Shown: positions 27,081 through 37,022, numbered from the stretch's first letter. The stretch is 64,000 nucleotides of DNA from Neobacillus sp. PS3-12 (GCF_030915385.1 NZ_CP133268.1:3880001-3944000); one strand, 5' to 3'. Numbers and translations: made by a program. The notes: a model not told the origin generated them from the sequence alone.

Positions 27081-27385
27081 TTAAATTTCTCCTCTTATAT
27101 TAATAAGCTTGGTTTGGTTTCATGTCTTTTGGTAACTATTATTGTTTTCATGTGAATTCAGCTGATTTCGTATATATCTTATCATTTGGTGTCACCTTTT
27201 CACCAATACGATAATAATAGCTGGACAATCGCTAACAAGAAATTCATTGAAAGAATACTACTTAAAATCGAATTATTGTACTATTTCTACGTTTTCCTCA
27301 ATTAATCATGAAATTCCTTAATTTTTGTAATTATGGAATACAAATTACCACGAAAATTATGTGAAATCTGTGGAAGGTGCTAGCC

Positions 27386-27640
27386 GTGTTTCCTTTTATC
27401 AGCAATATTTCAAAGTCAAGTCGCCATTTATCAGATGAAGCTGAACATTATAAATTTGTTAATATAAGAGTTGGCAAAGTATATGGATTATTAAAGAACG
27501 ATGATGAGGCCTATGAAGGAAAAGAAATGATACAAGCTGAAGATGGAAATTTTATTTGTAGTTTTTCATTATTTTTGAATGTTAAATGGATGAAGATTCA
27601 TTCGGAAAACGAAGTTTTAAGATCCACAAATATGGAGTAG
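27386..27640 (+). CDS. Hypothetical protein (84 aa)
   Basis: ORF that probably starts at GTG 27386 with GGAAGGTG seven bases upstream. Soluble, charged; contains EHYKFVNIRVGKVYGLLKNDDEAYEG. No family recognised. It could be a fragment of a larger gene. Confidence 0.4.
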   Translation: MFPFISNISKSSRHLSDEAEHYKFVNIRVGKVYGLLKNDDEAYEGKEMIQAEDGNFICSFSLFLNVKWMKIHSENEVLRSTNME

Positions 27641-28285
27641 TTTGTTTCTTGATGACGTGCTAACAAGGTCTGAAAGATTATATTTCGTCTCCAAAGACAG
27701 ACAATTAAAATTTTCTTAGCTCCTGGAATAATTATCATGAAAAAAGATTCCTAGGATTTTTAGACATTGATATTATTCCTTTTGTCAGAAATTAAAAATC
27801 ATTAATAGAATAATAAAATGCCTCTTTCCAGCAATATAAGCCTCATCGCGGGAAGAAGTGAAATCTAGTAGGCAAAGAGTTTAATATTCAATTAAAGCAT
27901 TACTTTAAAACATCGGATACTGCAGTTAACAAAAAGGGGAACTATATCTATGTTGCCCTTTTAATTTGGAACCTATTTTATGTTTTTCACCACATTAATC
28001 TTCTAGCCAATTCTCAGTAATTGTCAATACGATGTTATTACTTAAAATTTCATAACACTAATTTTTGAATTCAAAAGTATTCGTAATCTAACAATGGTTT
28101 AGTCATCATTCAATACTTCTTCCTTATTTCTGGCATTTAAATGATGTAGGTTTTGGCAGTATGTTTTGTATTCATTTCGAATGAATACTAGAACTAAAAC
28201 TGTATAAACACTTATATTTATGCACGGTTTTTTAAGCAGTGCTTATTGTATTAACGGAGCATTTAGTTGAAGAATCGTCTTTAGC
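27641..28285. other. AT-rich gap without a gene
   Basis: Stop codons interrupt all frames; only short ORFs without ribosome binding sites. Looks like decayed DNA before the first group II intron. Confidence 0.4.
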
Positions 28286-28288
28286 TCT

Positions 28289-28313
28289 TATTCAACAATC
28301 GGGCCATTTAATT
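28289..28313 (+). repeat. Left arm of the CAATCGGGC repeat, cut by intron 1
   Basis: TTATTCAACAATCGGGCC, the left arm of the repeat family described at 54047. The remaining sequence CATTTAATT continues after the intron at 29229 with CTGTATGAATAA and a distant TTTAATGG that could close the hairpin. Confidence 0.65.
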
Positions 28314-29228
28314 GTGCGAAACGTTTCTAACCTAACTTGGGAATGGTCACATTACCAGATAAAAGTTAGACAGTTCCTTACGGAACTGAAGGATTATATC
28401 GAAGAGTCAAATGATGGGGTAACGCCCTGAAGGGCTCTCTCTAAGTCGAATAGCACTGGATTAAGTAAGAATGATAGTGTTATAAGCTCGGCAAAAAGGC
28501 GTGAGAATTTACCGTAACGGGTTAAGCTGACGAAATCCTACCCGCGGGGGTGGCGTAAATCATGATGCTTGAGTTGAATGAATATGGTGAGAATGCAAAT
28601 GAACCTAAAATAAAAAGGTTACGCTGACGAACTTCTGAATGTACGGGTCTATAATGGCGATACATAGAAATGTGTATATCACTTAATGTGAGGTTAGCAA
28701 TGGATGAGTAAGACTGATTAATATGAAAATCCATGATATGTTACAGGCATATGAATGGCTAACAGGCTTACAGGAAGCACCTAAGTTCATTCCATAATAG
28801 ATATAATTCAACGTTGTAAGCTGATAACGTGGAGGACTTACTTCCTATGAATCGTTGGTAAGGAAAGCAATAGTGAGAATAGCTACTGTATAACTTATCT
28901 TTGTATCAGTGAAAGTGGTGGCACAGTACCAATGAAATGTTTAATCAACATGGAGGGATAGCCACTAGACTAATGAAGAATCATTTAATCATGCAAGGCA
29001 AATCTTTATCGGTTAATAAGGTTCTCGTAAGACTAAAAGAGGTTTACCTCCCACGGGAGGCACCGACTTATTGAAACGGAAGAATTGAGACACTTGATGA
29101 TGTTACGATTTCAGAAGTGTTGATGATTAAATCGAATTGGATTAGTTGGAACGCCGTATGCGGTGAAAGTCGCACGTACTGGTGTGGACGGGGGGAAAAG
29201 GGAGCGATAACTTCAAACCCTTACCTAT
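28314..29228 (+). mobile_element. Group II intron 1, ORF-less
   Basis: About 915 nt. It starts with the group II consensus GTGCG (28314) directly after a CAATCGGGC repeat arm. It ends CTTACCTAT (29228). A domain V-like hairpin lies at about 29149-29185: CGCCGTA and TAC-T-GGTG lower arms with an upper TGCGGTGAAAGTCGCA stem capped by a GAAA loop. A domain VI-like stem AAGGG/CCCTT with an A before CCTAT follows. There is no reverse transcriptase ORF, so it would need a maturase from elsewhere. The domain V lower stem has one unpaired T. Ends are inferred from consensus. Confidence 0.8.
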
Positions 29229-29451
29229 CTGTATGAATAACTTACTTTAATGGAAATTGGATATTTATATTTGAAATAAAGACAAGATTGTGAAGGTTGA
29301 ACTTAAATTAACGGTTCAGTTGAACAAGGTTATTCAATAATTTGACAATTAAACATATAGGAAATATTCATAAGTGTAATAGAATGGGAATAAGGATCAG
29401 AAAAAAATAATAGAAGTTCTATCTCTGGAAAAATATCAAAGGGTGAGGGAT

Positions 29452-30143
29452 ATGAATAGGGACTTGAAAGACTTTTTGGAAGATGTAACTTGGTTTCTCA
29501 GAGACATTAATGATATAAGGGTAATAGATAAAAGGTCATTTACTTGTACAAAAAAATTTGAAGATAAGTTCCCCTTTTTGACATTATTACTTAAAAAAGC
29601 AAGGATTACTAAAGTTCAATATAAAAATCAAATCTATGAATTATTTGGTTGGACAAATAGGGTTTCACAGTCATTTGGCTGGCTTTGTTTAGAACCGAGA
29701 GAAGAAAATAACATCATAAATAAACCGCTTCATCCTGACCATATACTTTTACTTGAGAATTTTGGTGGAATAACTGAAAGATGAAACGAGCCAGAAGATA
29801 TTTGGTTAAATAATTTGAACAACACTTTAACTTACAAAGATGCAGTACTTGGTTTTAATGGATGGGAGGATGTGTTTAAAAAGTTCTGCGAGGATGATGG
29901 AATTGAAGTAAAAATAAACCCTGATGATTTCATATCCTTTGCTTTTGAAGCGAATGGAAATTTAACAATGTACCATAAGGAATCCGGGAAGTTCTTATGT
30001 ATGCTCACGACCATCTATTTGATTATGTCTCCACATTGGATAACTATCCAGAATATACCCTTTATAAAATTAACAATTGCCACACATTTCGGGATTGGGT
30101 TGAAACTGTAGCGATTCAATGCTTAAAACATATTGAATCATAA
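29452..30143 (+). pseudogene. SMI1/KNR4 (SUKH)-like protein, broken by a stop and a frameshift
   Basis: One reading frame continues through an in-frame TGA at 29782-29784, where GITER is followed by NEPEDIWLNNL; a TGG tryptophan codon is the likely original. Around 29996 the frame shifts, and the proper C-terminus (YAHDHLFDYVSTLDNYP ... HTFRDWVETVAIQCLKHIES) is read in another frame to the TAA at 30143. LHPDHILLLENFGGI resembles the SUKH signature. SUKH proteins are often immunity proteins of contact-dependent toxins, or regulatory scaffolds. About 230 residues if repaired. No toxin gene is adjacent. Confidence 0.7.
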
Positions 30144-30315
30144 GGTAATCCAGTCTTTTTGAACACAGGAATACATAATTTTAAGAAAGATTAATCCATT
30201 CACTAATTCAATAAATTTATTAGATTGTCTTTGGTATATTCTGCCGTTTACCTAAAGATTGGAAATTATCAGGAATACGAAGGAGAATTACTAATTAGGA
30301 TTAGGAAGTGAAAAG

Positions 30316-30684
30316 ATGCTTATTTTAGCACAATTACCTCCCTTGGTAGCTGCATTAATTTGTTCTATAGTAGGTTCTGTAGTTCTTATTTATTCTACAA
30401 AATTACCATTCCCACATAAGTGGGGGGCTATTTTATTTGTTACTTGGATGTATGTATGTGCTATTGGAGAGGTTATGATTTATTATCATAATTCTTTTGG
30501 AAACAGTATGTTTCTATATGGGGCGATACTATTTTTTTCATTGTTTCCTATCTGTATATTTATTTCATATAGACATGGAGATGAAAGAAGGAAAAATATA
30601 TGGAAAAAGGCGTTTAAAAGGATGGGAGCCATCTTTTTAGCGTATTTAATATTTGCTATATTTGTAATATTATTTATAAAGTAA
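30316..30684 (+). CDS. Hypothetical membrane protein (122 aa)
   Basis: Four hydrophobic segments (about 4-25, 36-55, 62-82, 103-121) joined by short loops, with a basic cytoplasmic loop RHGDERRKNIWKKAFKR. GGAAGTG before the ATG. 49 bases before a second small membrane protein gene, probably one transcript. No family recognised. Confidence 0.6.
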   Translation: MLILAQLPPLVAALICSIVGSVVLIYSTKLPFPHKWGAILFVTWMYVCAIGEVMIYYHNSFGNSMFLYGAILFFSLFPICIFISYRHGDERRKNIWKKAFKRMGAIFLAYLIFAIFVILFIK

Positions 30685-30733
30685 AATTTATTCGCAATAT
30701 TCTGGGAGAAAGATTAAGAAAAGAAGGTAAAAT

Positions 30734-31096
30734 ATGTCGGTTTTTAAGTTGCTACCCATTAATATAATAATAATAATTATATATTTATTAACTATTTACG
30801 TTCTATTTGAATTAATAAGACATAAAAACATCCTGCATAGAACGTCGTTACTTTCATGTTTTATCTTTTTATTCAGTCTTAGTATTGCTAGTTTTATTAA
30901 TTTAAAATCATTAGGTACTACAATTATTAAGATTGGTGGGATAATTTCTATCTTAACATTAATAGTCGGTTTTGCTTTGGGATATTTAAAAGGTGACAAT
31001 ATTGACAAACAAAGGGTTCGAGATGTATTAATAGTGTTTTTAAGTTGTTTTCTGATCGCCTCAGTTATAATTGGATTAGCCCTAATTATTCAATGA
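30734..31096 (+). CDS. Hypothetical membrane protein (120 aa)
   Basis: Four hydrophobic helices, very Ile/Leu rich; a single basic loop YLKGDNIDKQRVRD precedes the last helix. AGAAGG ribosome binding site. Follows another small membrane protein of similar architecture but without clear similarity. Confidence 0.55.
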   Translation: MSVFKLLPINIIIIIIYLLTIYVLFELIRHKNILHRTSLLSCFIFLFSLSIASFINLKSLGTTIIKIGGIISILTLIVGFALGYLKGDNIDKQRVRDVLIVFLSCFLIASVIIGLALIIQ

Positions 31097-31155
31097 CTTA
31101 TTGTTCTAGTTTTATTATTTAGAAGTTCCTTTCGGGTAAACAACTTTATTTCATT

Positions 31156-31749
31156 ATGTGTTCCAAGGATTGTGATTGTATGTTTCAAGATGGATTTCCA
31201 AACTATATGAGAGATGATGTAACTAAAGCAGTTAGACTTATTCCTCATAAGACTTATAATAATGGGGTGTCGAAGGATAATATTCAATATTATCAAGATA
31301 ATAACGTGATACGGTTTCCTTATCGTATCTACTACAATGATATTTCAGATGAAGTTATAGACAATTTAAGTGTACGACAAAAAATGATTTTGCATTGCAT
31401 CTATTCAAGAAGTTGTGACGGGTTTGTTCGCCAAAAGCATTTGTATTCATTGCTTCTGATGGATTATGAAGATTGGGCTATCCCTTATATCGTAAAAATA
31501 TGTGATGAATATGTCTTAGAAATATTAGAAATGACTTATGATATTTTAAAAGAACAGGATACAAAACGGATAAAGAGATTTTGTCTTGAAAATATTGTTC
31601 AGTTTTGTAAAAGCTATAATAGAATGATTAGCTATTGGAACGAATACTATAGATATAGATACAAAAATTTCCATCATTATGTTGGCAGGAAATTATTTAG
31701 AGAATGTTTTGGTTACTCTAGATCAATGGAACGGAGGAAAAAAGGGTAA
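31156..31749 (+). CDS. Hypothetical protein (197 aa)
   Basis: No membrane segment, rich in Tyr, Cys and Arg. The N-terminus has CSKDCDC and the C-terminal part is strongly basic (YYRYRYKNFHHYVGRK). No ribosome binding site is obvious before the ATG at 31156, so the start is uncertain. I recognise no domain. Confidence 0.5.
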   Translation: MCSKDCDCMFQDGFPNYMRDDVTKAVRLIPHKTYNNGVSKDNIQYYQDNNVIRFPYRIYYNDISDEVIDNLSVRQKMILHCIYSRSCDGFVRQKHLYSLLLMDYEDWAIPYIVKICDEYVLEILEMTYDILKEQDTKRIKRFCLENIVQFCKSYNRMISYWNEYYRYRYKNFHHYVGRKLFRECFGYSRSMERRKKG

Positions 31750-32207
31750 TAAATACTTATGGGCAGGTCGCTTATTTCTCATAATCATATTGAATCTCAT
31801 TGATCCTTCAAAAAAATGTCGGAGAGTTTGTAAAACAACACACTTAAGCTAAAAGGGGCGATGCTTCAACAACGAAGGATCCCTTTTCGTCTATTGAACG
31901 GTCAGGATTGTGGAAGAAAAAACGAGAAAATTTTAGTAGTATTATTTATAGATAATCTATTTCGACTATTCCTTATAAGTATAGCTATAACTTTTCCATA
32001 CGTATTCCACAATAGGGCGCAATTCTTTAATAAGAATTGTGCTCTTTCTTTTGGATGGGTCATTTTATAGAAGAAATAGTTTTTAGACGTTCATAAGATT
32101 AACTTATATTAATTTATAATTAATATGATATTTTCTTATTATTTGAATAGACGTAATATTGATAATTGTAAGGAATAACAATTGAAAAATAGAAAGGAAG
32201 GATAATA
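31750..32207. other. Gap with one palindromic repeat
   Basis: No convincing gene; a short open frame here runs through the repeat copy at 32004-32050 and is not credible. The 3' part carries the promoter region of the VOC gene. Confidence 0.4.
32004..32050 (+). repeat. Copy of the CAATCGGGC palindromic repeat
   Basis: TATTCCACAATAGGGCGC, then a GCGCAATTCTT/AAGAATTGTGC hairpin and a CTTTCTT tract. Confidence 0.8.
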
Positions 32208-32579
32208 ATGCCTTTTATTTTTAAAGCAATTGACCATATTCAACTAGCTGCTCCAATAGGTAGTGAAGAAACTGCAAGGGAATTTTTCAAGGGTATTTTG
32301 GGCTTTGATGAAATAGAAAAACCTAAAGATTTAAAGAAACGTGGAGGAGTTTGGTTTAAATTTGGAAATTATCAAATACATATTGGAATTGAAGAACCGT
32401 TTTCTCCAGCTAAAAAGGCACATCCTGCATTTGAAGTGGAAAATATAGAGGAATTAAAAACACATCTTATAACAAACGGTGTTAATGTTATTGAAGATGA
32501 TAAACTCCCAGGAGCTAAAAGGTTCTATATTTCAGATCCTTTTGGGAACCGTATAGAAATATTAGAGTGGGTCAAATAA
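32208..32579 (+). CDS. VOC-family (glyoxalase/bleomycin resistance) protein
   Basis: 123 residues, two beta-alpha-beta-beta-beta modules. Typical signatures: IDHIQLAAPIGSEETAREFFKGILGF at the N-terminus (His ligand), HPAFEVENIEELK in the middle and FYISDPFGNRIEILEW at the C-terminus (Glu ligand). Metal-dependent lyase, dioxygenase or resistance function; substrate not inferable. Strong GGAAGG ribosome binding site. Confidence 0.85.
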   Translation: MPFIFKAIDHIQLAAPIGSEETAREFFKGILGFDEIEKPKDLKKRGGVWFKFGNYQIHIGIEEPFSPAKKAHPAFEVENIEELKTHLITNGVNVIEDDKLPGAKRFYISDPFGNRIEILEWVK

Positions 32580-33186
32580 TTAGGAATTTTATATCGTTTG
32601 AGAAATTCTAGTTCAATTTGTGTGGCACGATTTCAGCAAACTTTATAAAATTATCGTTCTTCCGCAAACTGGCCCTTATATATAGTATCAGTCCTAAAAC
32701 GATTGATAGAAAGCACCTTTTATCAATGATTACATGTAACCATAGAAAAGCTTTTAAGGACTTGACTTGGAGCCTCTGTGGGCATGATTGGTCTTGAAAG
32801 GCTGAAGCCGTTGTTTCATCAGGCATACAAGCCTATCATACCCACCCCTCCAAATAAAGTCCTATGTTTGTTAACGTTAAAAACTATAATTTCTTACTAT
32901 ATATAATGCTTCTACAAAGATACAAATATGGCATTTTTCGTATCTTTACTTACGTTGAATACGGTGAAAAATCATACTACATATAAGGGCGCGATTGTGG
33001 AGCAACACCGGTATAAATGATCAAACTTTTTTATAAAATCTAAACTTAAAACTGCTAGATAAGCATCCATTTTGAACAATCTTTTTTTCAAAATGGATTT
33101 TTGTATTTAACGTAAAATATGGGTTTGTGAGGTGTTTTTGATCAAACTTTGTTTCAAAGCAACAACTGGCAGTTTTATGAAGCAAC
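32580..33186. other. Gap without a clear gene
   Basis: Contains a hairpin ATCCATTTTGA/TCAAAATGGAT at about 33066-33103 and two copies of TGATCAAACTTT (about 33018 and 33139). A minus-strand open frame at 32608-32826 has no ribosome binding site. Confidence 0.35.
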
Positions 33187-33229
33187 AAAAAAAGCTCAAT
33201 TACTCAGCAAATGAGAGATTGGGCTTTTT
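33187..33229 (+). terminator. Hairpin with T-run
   Basis: AAAAGCTCAAT and ATTGGGCTTTTT arms around a 15-base loop; no intact gene directly upstream, so it may belong to a decayed gene. Confidence 0.5.
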
Positions 33230-33322
33230 ATTTATGGAATTTCAGTAAGGTTGTAAATTTGTGTTTTCCTGACGCTACCCAAGGATGGATTAAAGTTAAA
33301 ACTGCATCATTCGATAAACCCT

Positions 33323-33379
33323 ATGTTTGCTCTATCCTTATCTTTCTTGCTACTAGCAGGTTGCAATAATGACAATTGA
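33323..33379 (+). pseudogene. Lipoprotein signal-peptide remnant
   Basis: MFALSLSFLLLAGCNNDN then stop: a complete lipobox signal (LLAGC) with only four further residues. The reading frame is cut exactly where the inverted repeat at 33375 begins, so a lipoprotein gene was probably interrupted or deleted there. Confidence 0.55.
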
Positions 33380-33429
33380 ACTGCACCTCAATTGTTAGAC
33401 ACAAGTAACAATTGGAGGTGCAGTTCAAT
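33375..33429. repeat. Solo inverted repeat, probable IS3-family end pair
   Basis: ATTGAACTGCACCTCAATTG on the left and CAATTGGAGGTGCAGTTCAAT on the right, separated by about a dozen bases (with one unpaired base). The ends TGAACTGCACC...TTGTTAGAC look like the termini of IS150-group IS3 elements, here without transposase genes. No T-run, so it is not a terminator. Confidence 0.55.
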
Positions 33430-33533
33430 TTGTAGGTGGGGATTATTTGTCGCTTACTCCCCTTTAACACCTACGTTCCCCAAATGCAAATATACCCATC
33501 GATATGTTCGGAGAATTTAAACCCAGTTATATA

Positions 33534-34307
33534 TTATGATATAACCCCATCTTCTAGGTTTCTCCATAGGTGATGGGCTTCCCTGGCAATATGTTCTAAC
33601 AAATCTGGTGGTGAAGTTGTAATGGCGGCACAATGCTTGATTAGATCATCTAATTCTAATTTAAATACTTCTAGATCCTTAGCTTCTTTAATAACCATTT
33701 GCTTAAAGGTGTTTAAAACTGGTAACATTTCATTGCGCGGTTTTCGTATTATTGTTCGGAGTGCATTTGCTTGGAGAAATAACCGCTCAAACTTTTGCGT
33801 CATTTTTCTTACCCTATCATGAAGTTCATAATTTGATACATCTAAATAATGGTGTATGTAACCAAGATGATCTGCCATTTGCCTCAACCAAAATGTACTT
33901 TCATGTATGACTGCATCCGCTGCTAAAACATGACCACCACTTTGTATTAATTTAAAAACCTTCTGGGATTCTTCAGCTTCCCGTATCATGTGATCAAGGA
34001 GTGATATTGGCGTTGAAATAATGACTTCACAGTGCAAAGCCTTATCCATAGTATGGATAAGTGAACTTCGAAATTCACTTGTAGCATGTTCAGCTTCATT
34101 AATCAAACCACCGAGATCTCCCTGTTTCGACTCAGCCTTATTCCATATCCTTCCCAAGCGCTGAATCATATGCTGATTTGCACGGGCTAATTCCAATTCA
34201 TGATGGCTTATTTCCCTATCAAAAAATCGACCATGGTCATAATTGTTTCGCAACCAAAAAGCTATTATCCCATAGACATCCCTTTCATAGTTATCTGTAT
34301 AACTCAT
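33534..34307 (-). CDS. DUF2935 family protein
   Basis: 257 residues, all-helical, duplicated architecture. Conserved metal-ligand-like positions appear twice: FWLRNNYDHGRFF...HHELELA in the first half and ESTFWLRQMADHLGYIHHYLD in the second. DUF2935 proteins are spore-former proteins resembling ferritin-like four-helix bundles; function unknown. ATG at 34307 with a good ribosome binding site. Confidence 0.8.
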   Translation of the reverse strand: MSYTDNYERDVYGIIAFWLRNNYDHGRFFDREISHHELELARANQHMIQRLGRIWNKAESKQGDLGGLINEAEHATSEFRSSLIHTMDKALHCEVIISTPISLLDHMIREAEESQKVFKLIQSGGHVLAADAVIHESTFWLRQMADHLGYIHHYLDVSNYELHDRVRKMTQKFERLFLQANALRTIIRKPRNEMLPVLNTFKQMVIKEAKDLEVFKLELDDLIKHCAAITTSPPDLLEHIAREAHHLWRNLEDGVIS

Positions 34308-34814
34308 AATCCCACTCCTTTCCTGTTAGTAACTACTAATATGGTTCAATTTTTCCAAATAAATCAGAAGATTTCTTAGCTTCTTGGATCAGTTTTTATC
34401 ATCAAAGCTGAATCCAAATTTTAAAATAATGGATTCTTCCATGTCTCTAGACGTATAACTGATTCCATCCAGTGAATGAAGGGAAAAAGCATTATCTCTG
34501 TATTCAGTCCTTATAAGGTTTCATCAATTGGATTATACTCACCTTCTACATCAATTATGTTAAGGGGATGGCAAAATTTTTAATGAGAATCCACGTTAAG
34601 AGATCTTTTGGGAAACAAAATAATGATTTGGATGGCGTTTGTAAAACAAGCAAATCCCGATTCTTCCAATAAGAGAATGATCTTCAACAATCGGGCGCAA
34701 GAGTTGAAAATGGGGTTGTAGTGGCAATCCCTTTTTAATTGCACTAAAGGTTAGTTTAATGGTTGAAACTGAAAAAATATAATCGTATGATAAAGATTTT
34801 TCGTTTTTCTAAAT
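34308..34814. other. Gap without a gene
   Basis: Multiple stops in all frames. A copy of the CAATCGGGC repeat lies at 34681-34706. Otherwise nothing recognised. Confidence 0.4.
34681..34706 (+). repeat. Partial copy of the CAATCGGGC repeat
   Basis: TCTTCAACAATCGGGCGCAAG; only the left arm is well conserved. Confidence 0.7.
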
Positions 34815-34842
34815 TAAAAAAGAACTGAAGTGTATTCAGTTC
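34815..34842 (-). terminator. Terminator of the SDR gene
   Basis: On the minus strand AGGAACTGAA, loop, TTCAGTTCTTTTTT. Confidence 0.8.
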
Positions 34843-34882
34843 CTGATTATATATCTAACAGTCATTTTTTTATGAATCTAAA

Positions 34883-35644
34883 CTAGTTCCTTTTTATTGC
34901 AGCATAAGGAAAAATAGGGTCTTTCAGTTCGAACTCGTATGTAATACCACTCACATATCCTAATACTTTTTCACTATCATAGAGTTCAAGCATAAATCCA
35001 GCCATTTCTTTTGCGGTATGATACTTTGGTACAACCCCCTCTAAACTAAATTCATCAAGACCTAAAGCGTGTTTTGCAAATTCTGTTTCAGTTGAAGCAG
35101 GCGCTAAAACTTTTACTTTCATTTTTGATCCAAGTCCTTTTAGTTCCTGAGCAAGCCCTTCTGTAAATGCACTTACATAAAACTTTGTAGCACAGTACGT
35201 AACGGAATCTTCAATAATCCGATATCCCCCTGCTGAAGAAACATTAATCAATTGCGCCCCTTCAATGTTTAAATAATCACGTACGTAAAGAGAGGAAAGG
35301 ATGGTTAGTGCTTCGATATTTAAATGAAGCATGGTCTCTATCTTATTTAAATTTTGATCTCCAACAGCAGCAAAATTACCAAAGCCTGCATTATTAATCC
35401 ACGTCTCAATTTTGTAATCTCGAAGACCCTTGTAAAGATCATAAACATTTTTAGTAACGGATAAGTCAGTGTTGGTAATGACTACATCTAAATTTGAGTT
35501 TATTTTTGCAATTTCTGATTTTAATCTCTCTAGCTCCTCTTTTCTACGTGCTACAAGGACTAAGTTTTTTCCACGAGTGGCAAAAGCTAATGCGGTTTCA
35601 TAACCAATTCCTGAACTAGCACCAGTAATAACGGTATATTTCAT
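34883..35644 (-). CDS. Short-chain dehydrogenase/reductase
   Basis: 253 residues. Classical SDR: TGASSGIGYETALAFA cofactor motif near residue 6, NNAGFG, catalytic SSAGGYRIIEDSVTYCATKFYVSAFTEGLA with Y-x3-K. Start at 35644 with GGAGG upstream; longer frame upstream is not needed. NAD(P)-dependent oxidoreductase, substrate unknown; nearest to the YqjQ/DltE-like group. Confidence 0.88.
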   Translation of the reverse strand: MKYTVITGASSGIGYETALAFATRGKNLVLVARRKEELERLKSEIAKINSNLDVVITNTDLSVTKNVYDLYKGLRDYKIETWINNAGFGNFAAVGDQNLNKIETMLHLNIEALTILSSLYVRDYLNIEGAQLINVSSAGGYRIIEDSVTYCATKFYVSAFTEGLAQELKGLGSKMKVKVLAPASTETEFAKHALGLDEFSLEGVVPKYHTAKEMAGFMLELYDSEKVLGYVSGITYEFELKDPIFPYAAIKRN

Positions 35645-35910
35645 GTTAATCCCTCCTAAAATTGTTAGAGAATTATCATTAATTTGGTAATTGATGTGAT
35701 TCGAATTCATTATACTGGTTAGAGTAAACTCTAAGTCAAATCATTTTTATGTTTTATAAAAATTATTACCAATATAAATCTAGATATTCTGTATACAGTG
35801 AAATGCCCTACACCTTTTTAAGCTCTGACAGGGGTTTGAGTTAAACAATAAAGTTGCGGTTGCAATCCTCTTTTTTCTTGCACGAAACTAGCTAATAGAA
35901 GCTTAGTGAT

Positions 35911-35929
35911 CTTCCACAATCGGGCGCTT
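35911..35929 (+). repeat. Left arm of the CAATCGGGC repeat, cut by intron 2
   Basis: CTTCCACAATCGGGCGCTT directly before the intron start; the loop and right part TACTTGAATAAGAAC resume at 45272, 9.3 kb away. Confidence 0.75.
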
Positions 35930-36438
35930 GTGCGGCCAAGCTTAGGTCGTATCATATAACGGGTGGGATTCCCGTCGAGTAAGAACTAGCCATTCGCTCG
36001 TAGCAAGTCTTGGAGGACTAAAGGTAACTTTAGTCTTTAAGCGTAGACAGTTAGGTGGCGGGCCGAAAGCCAATTGGTTGAAGGGATTGAGCTCCATAAT
36101 GATTGTAAATCGAGAGGGCTGATGCTTTAAGCGCTGCAGAAAGCTACATTTTATCTTTCGTTAAAGGCAAGAATGGTAAAACCTCTCTGGAGTCATAGAC
36201 CTTGGCACGTTATACATTGATATGATACGGCAACTTGGGAGACCCTACCGGTCTTTTCTTTTTTTAGAAGAGTATGGTGTACAAGCGATAAAAAGCAAGG
36301 AAACCAAATGCCGATGTAGGGAGTCGGATAGCAGCGTAGTACCAATGAAGTTGGGTAACGCCGATGGAGGAAAGGCTAGCTACCAGTTATCACCCTTACT
36401 AGGGACACATTTACTACACACAGAGGTAGGAATAATAA

Positions 36439-36915
36439 ATGGAAACAAAACTACTAAGGATAGCAGAAATAGCAAAATCGTATCCTAAAATGAAATTTAC
36501 ATCTCTGGCACATCTATTAAACAAGGAAGCATTGGTTCAATGTCATCATGAACTGCCCAATAAGAAGGCAACTGGAATTAACGGTACCACTAAAGAGCAA
36601 TACGGTGAAAATCTGGAAGAAAACATAATGGATTTACTAGGTAGGCTTAAAAGCAAAAGTTATCGTCCTGTTCCAGTAAGGAGAATGTATATTCCAAAAC
36701 TTAAATCAAACAAGAAAAGACCATTGGGAATACCGGAACATGAAGATAAGATTGTTCAAAAGGGCATTACGAAGATACTAAATACCATATATGAGAATGA
36801 CTTTCTAGACTGTTCTTTTGGATTCCGCCCAAATCGTAATTGCCATGATGCGTTGAAAATACTGAACTATTATATTGAAAAGAAGTCAGTAAATTATGTA
36901 GTAGATGTAGATATT
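36439..36915 (+). pseudogene. Group II intron reverse transcriptase, N-terminal fragment
   Basis: About 159 residues covering RT0 to the beginning of RT3: KKATGINGTTKEQY, YRPVPVRRMYIPK, RPLGIPEHEDKIVQKGI, CSFGFRPNRNCHDAL, and VVDVDI just before the first catalytic aspartate motif completes. The ORF then runs into insertion sequence and ends at 36960. A GGTAGG ribosome binding site precedes the ATG. Confidence 0.88.
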
Positions 36916-37022
36916 GAAAGATTTAGCGACATTAATTTAGGACGGAATAAAGTCGTTTAGATGTTTTAATAGCTAAAATTCTTCTATATACTAGCTTATT
37001 CGCAGTTTTACTCTTTATTTCG

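Noticed and set aside
28239..28430. 63-codon open frame at the start of intron 1
   Set aside because: Runs across the repeat arm and the intron 5' boundary; an accidental ORF in structured RNA.
31861..32070. 69-codon open frame
   Set aside because: Its end is the palindromic repeat at 32004-32050, and the composition is not coding-like.
32608..32826. 72-codon minus-strand frame, possible transposase debris
   Set aside because: No ribosome binding site and no recognisable transposase motif.
36222..36488. 88-codon open frame in the ribozyme part of intron 2
   Set aside because: Lies in the structured domain I-III/IV region before the reverse transcriptase and overlaps its start; no ribosome binding site.
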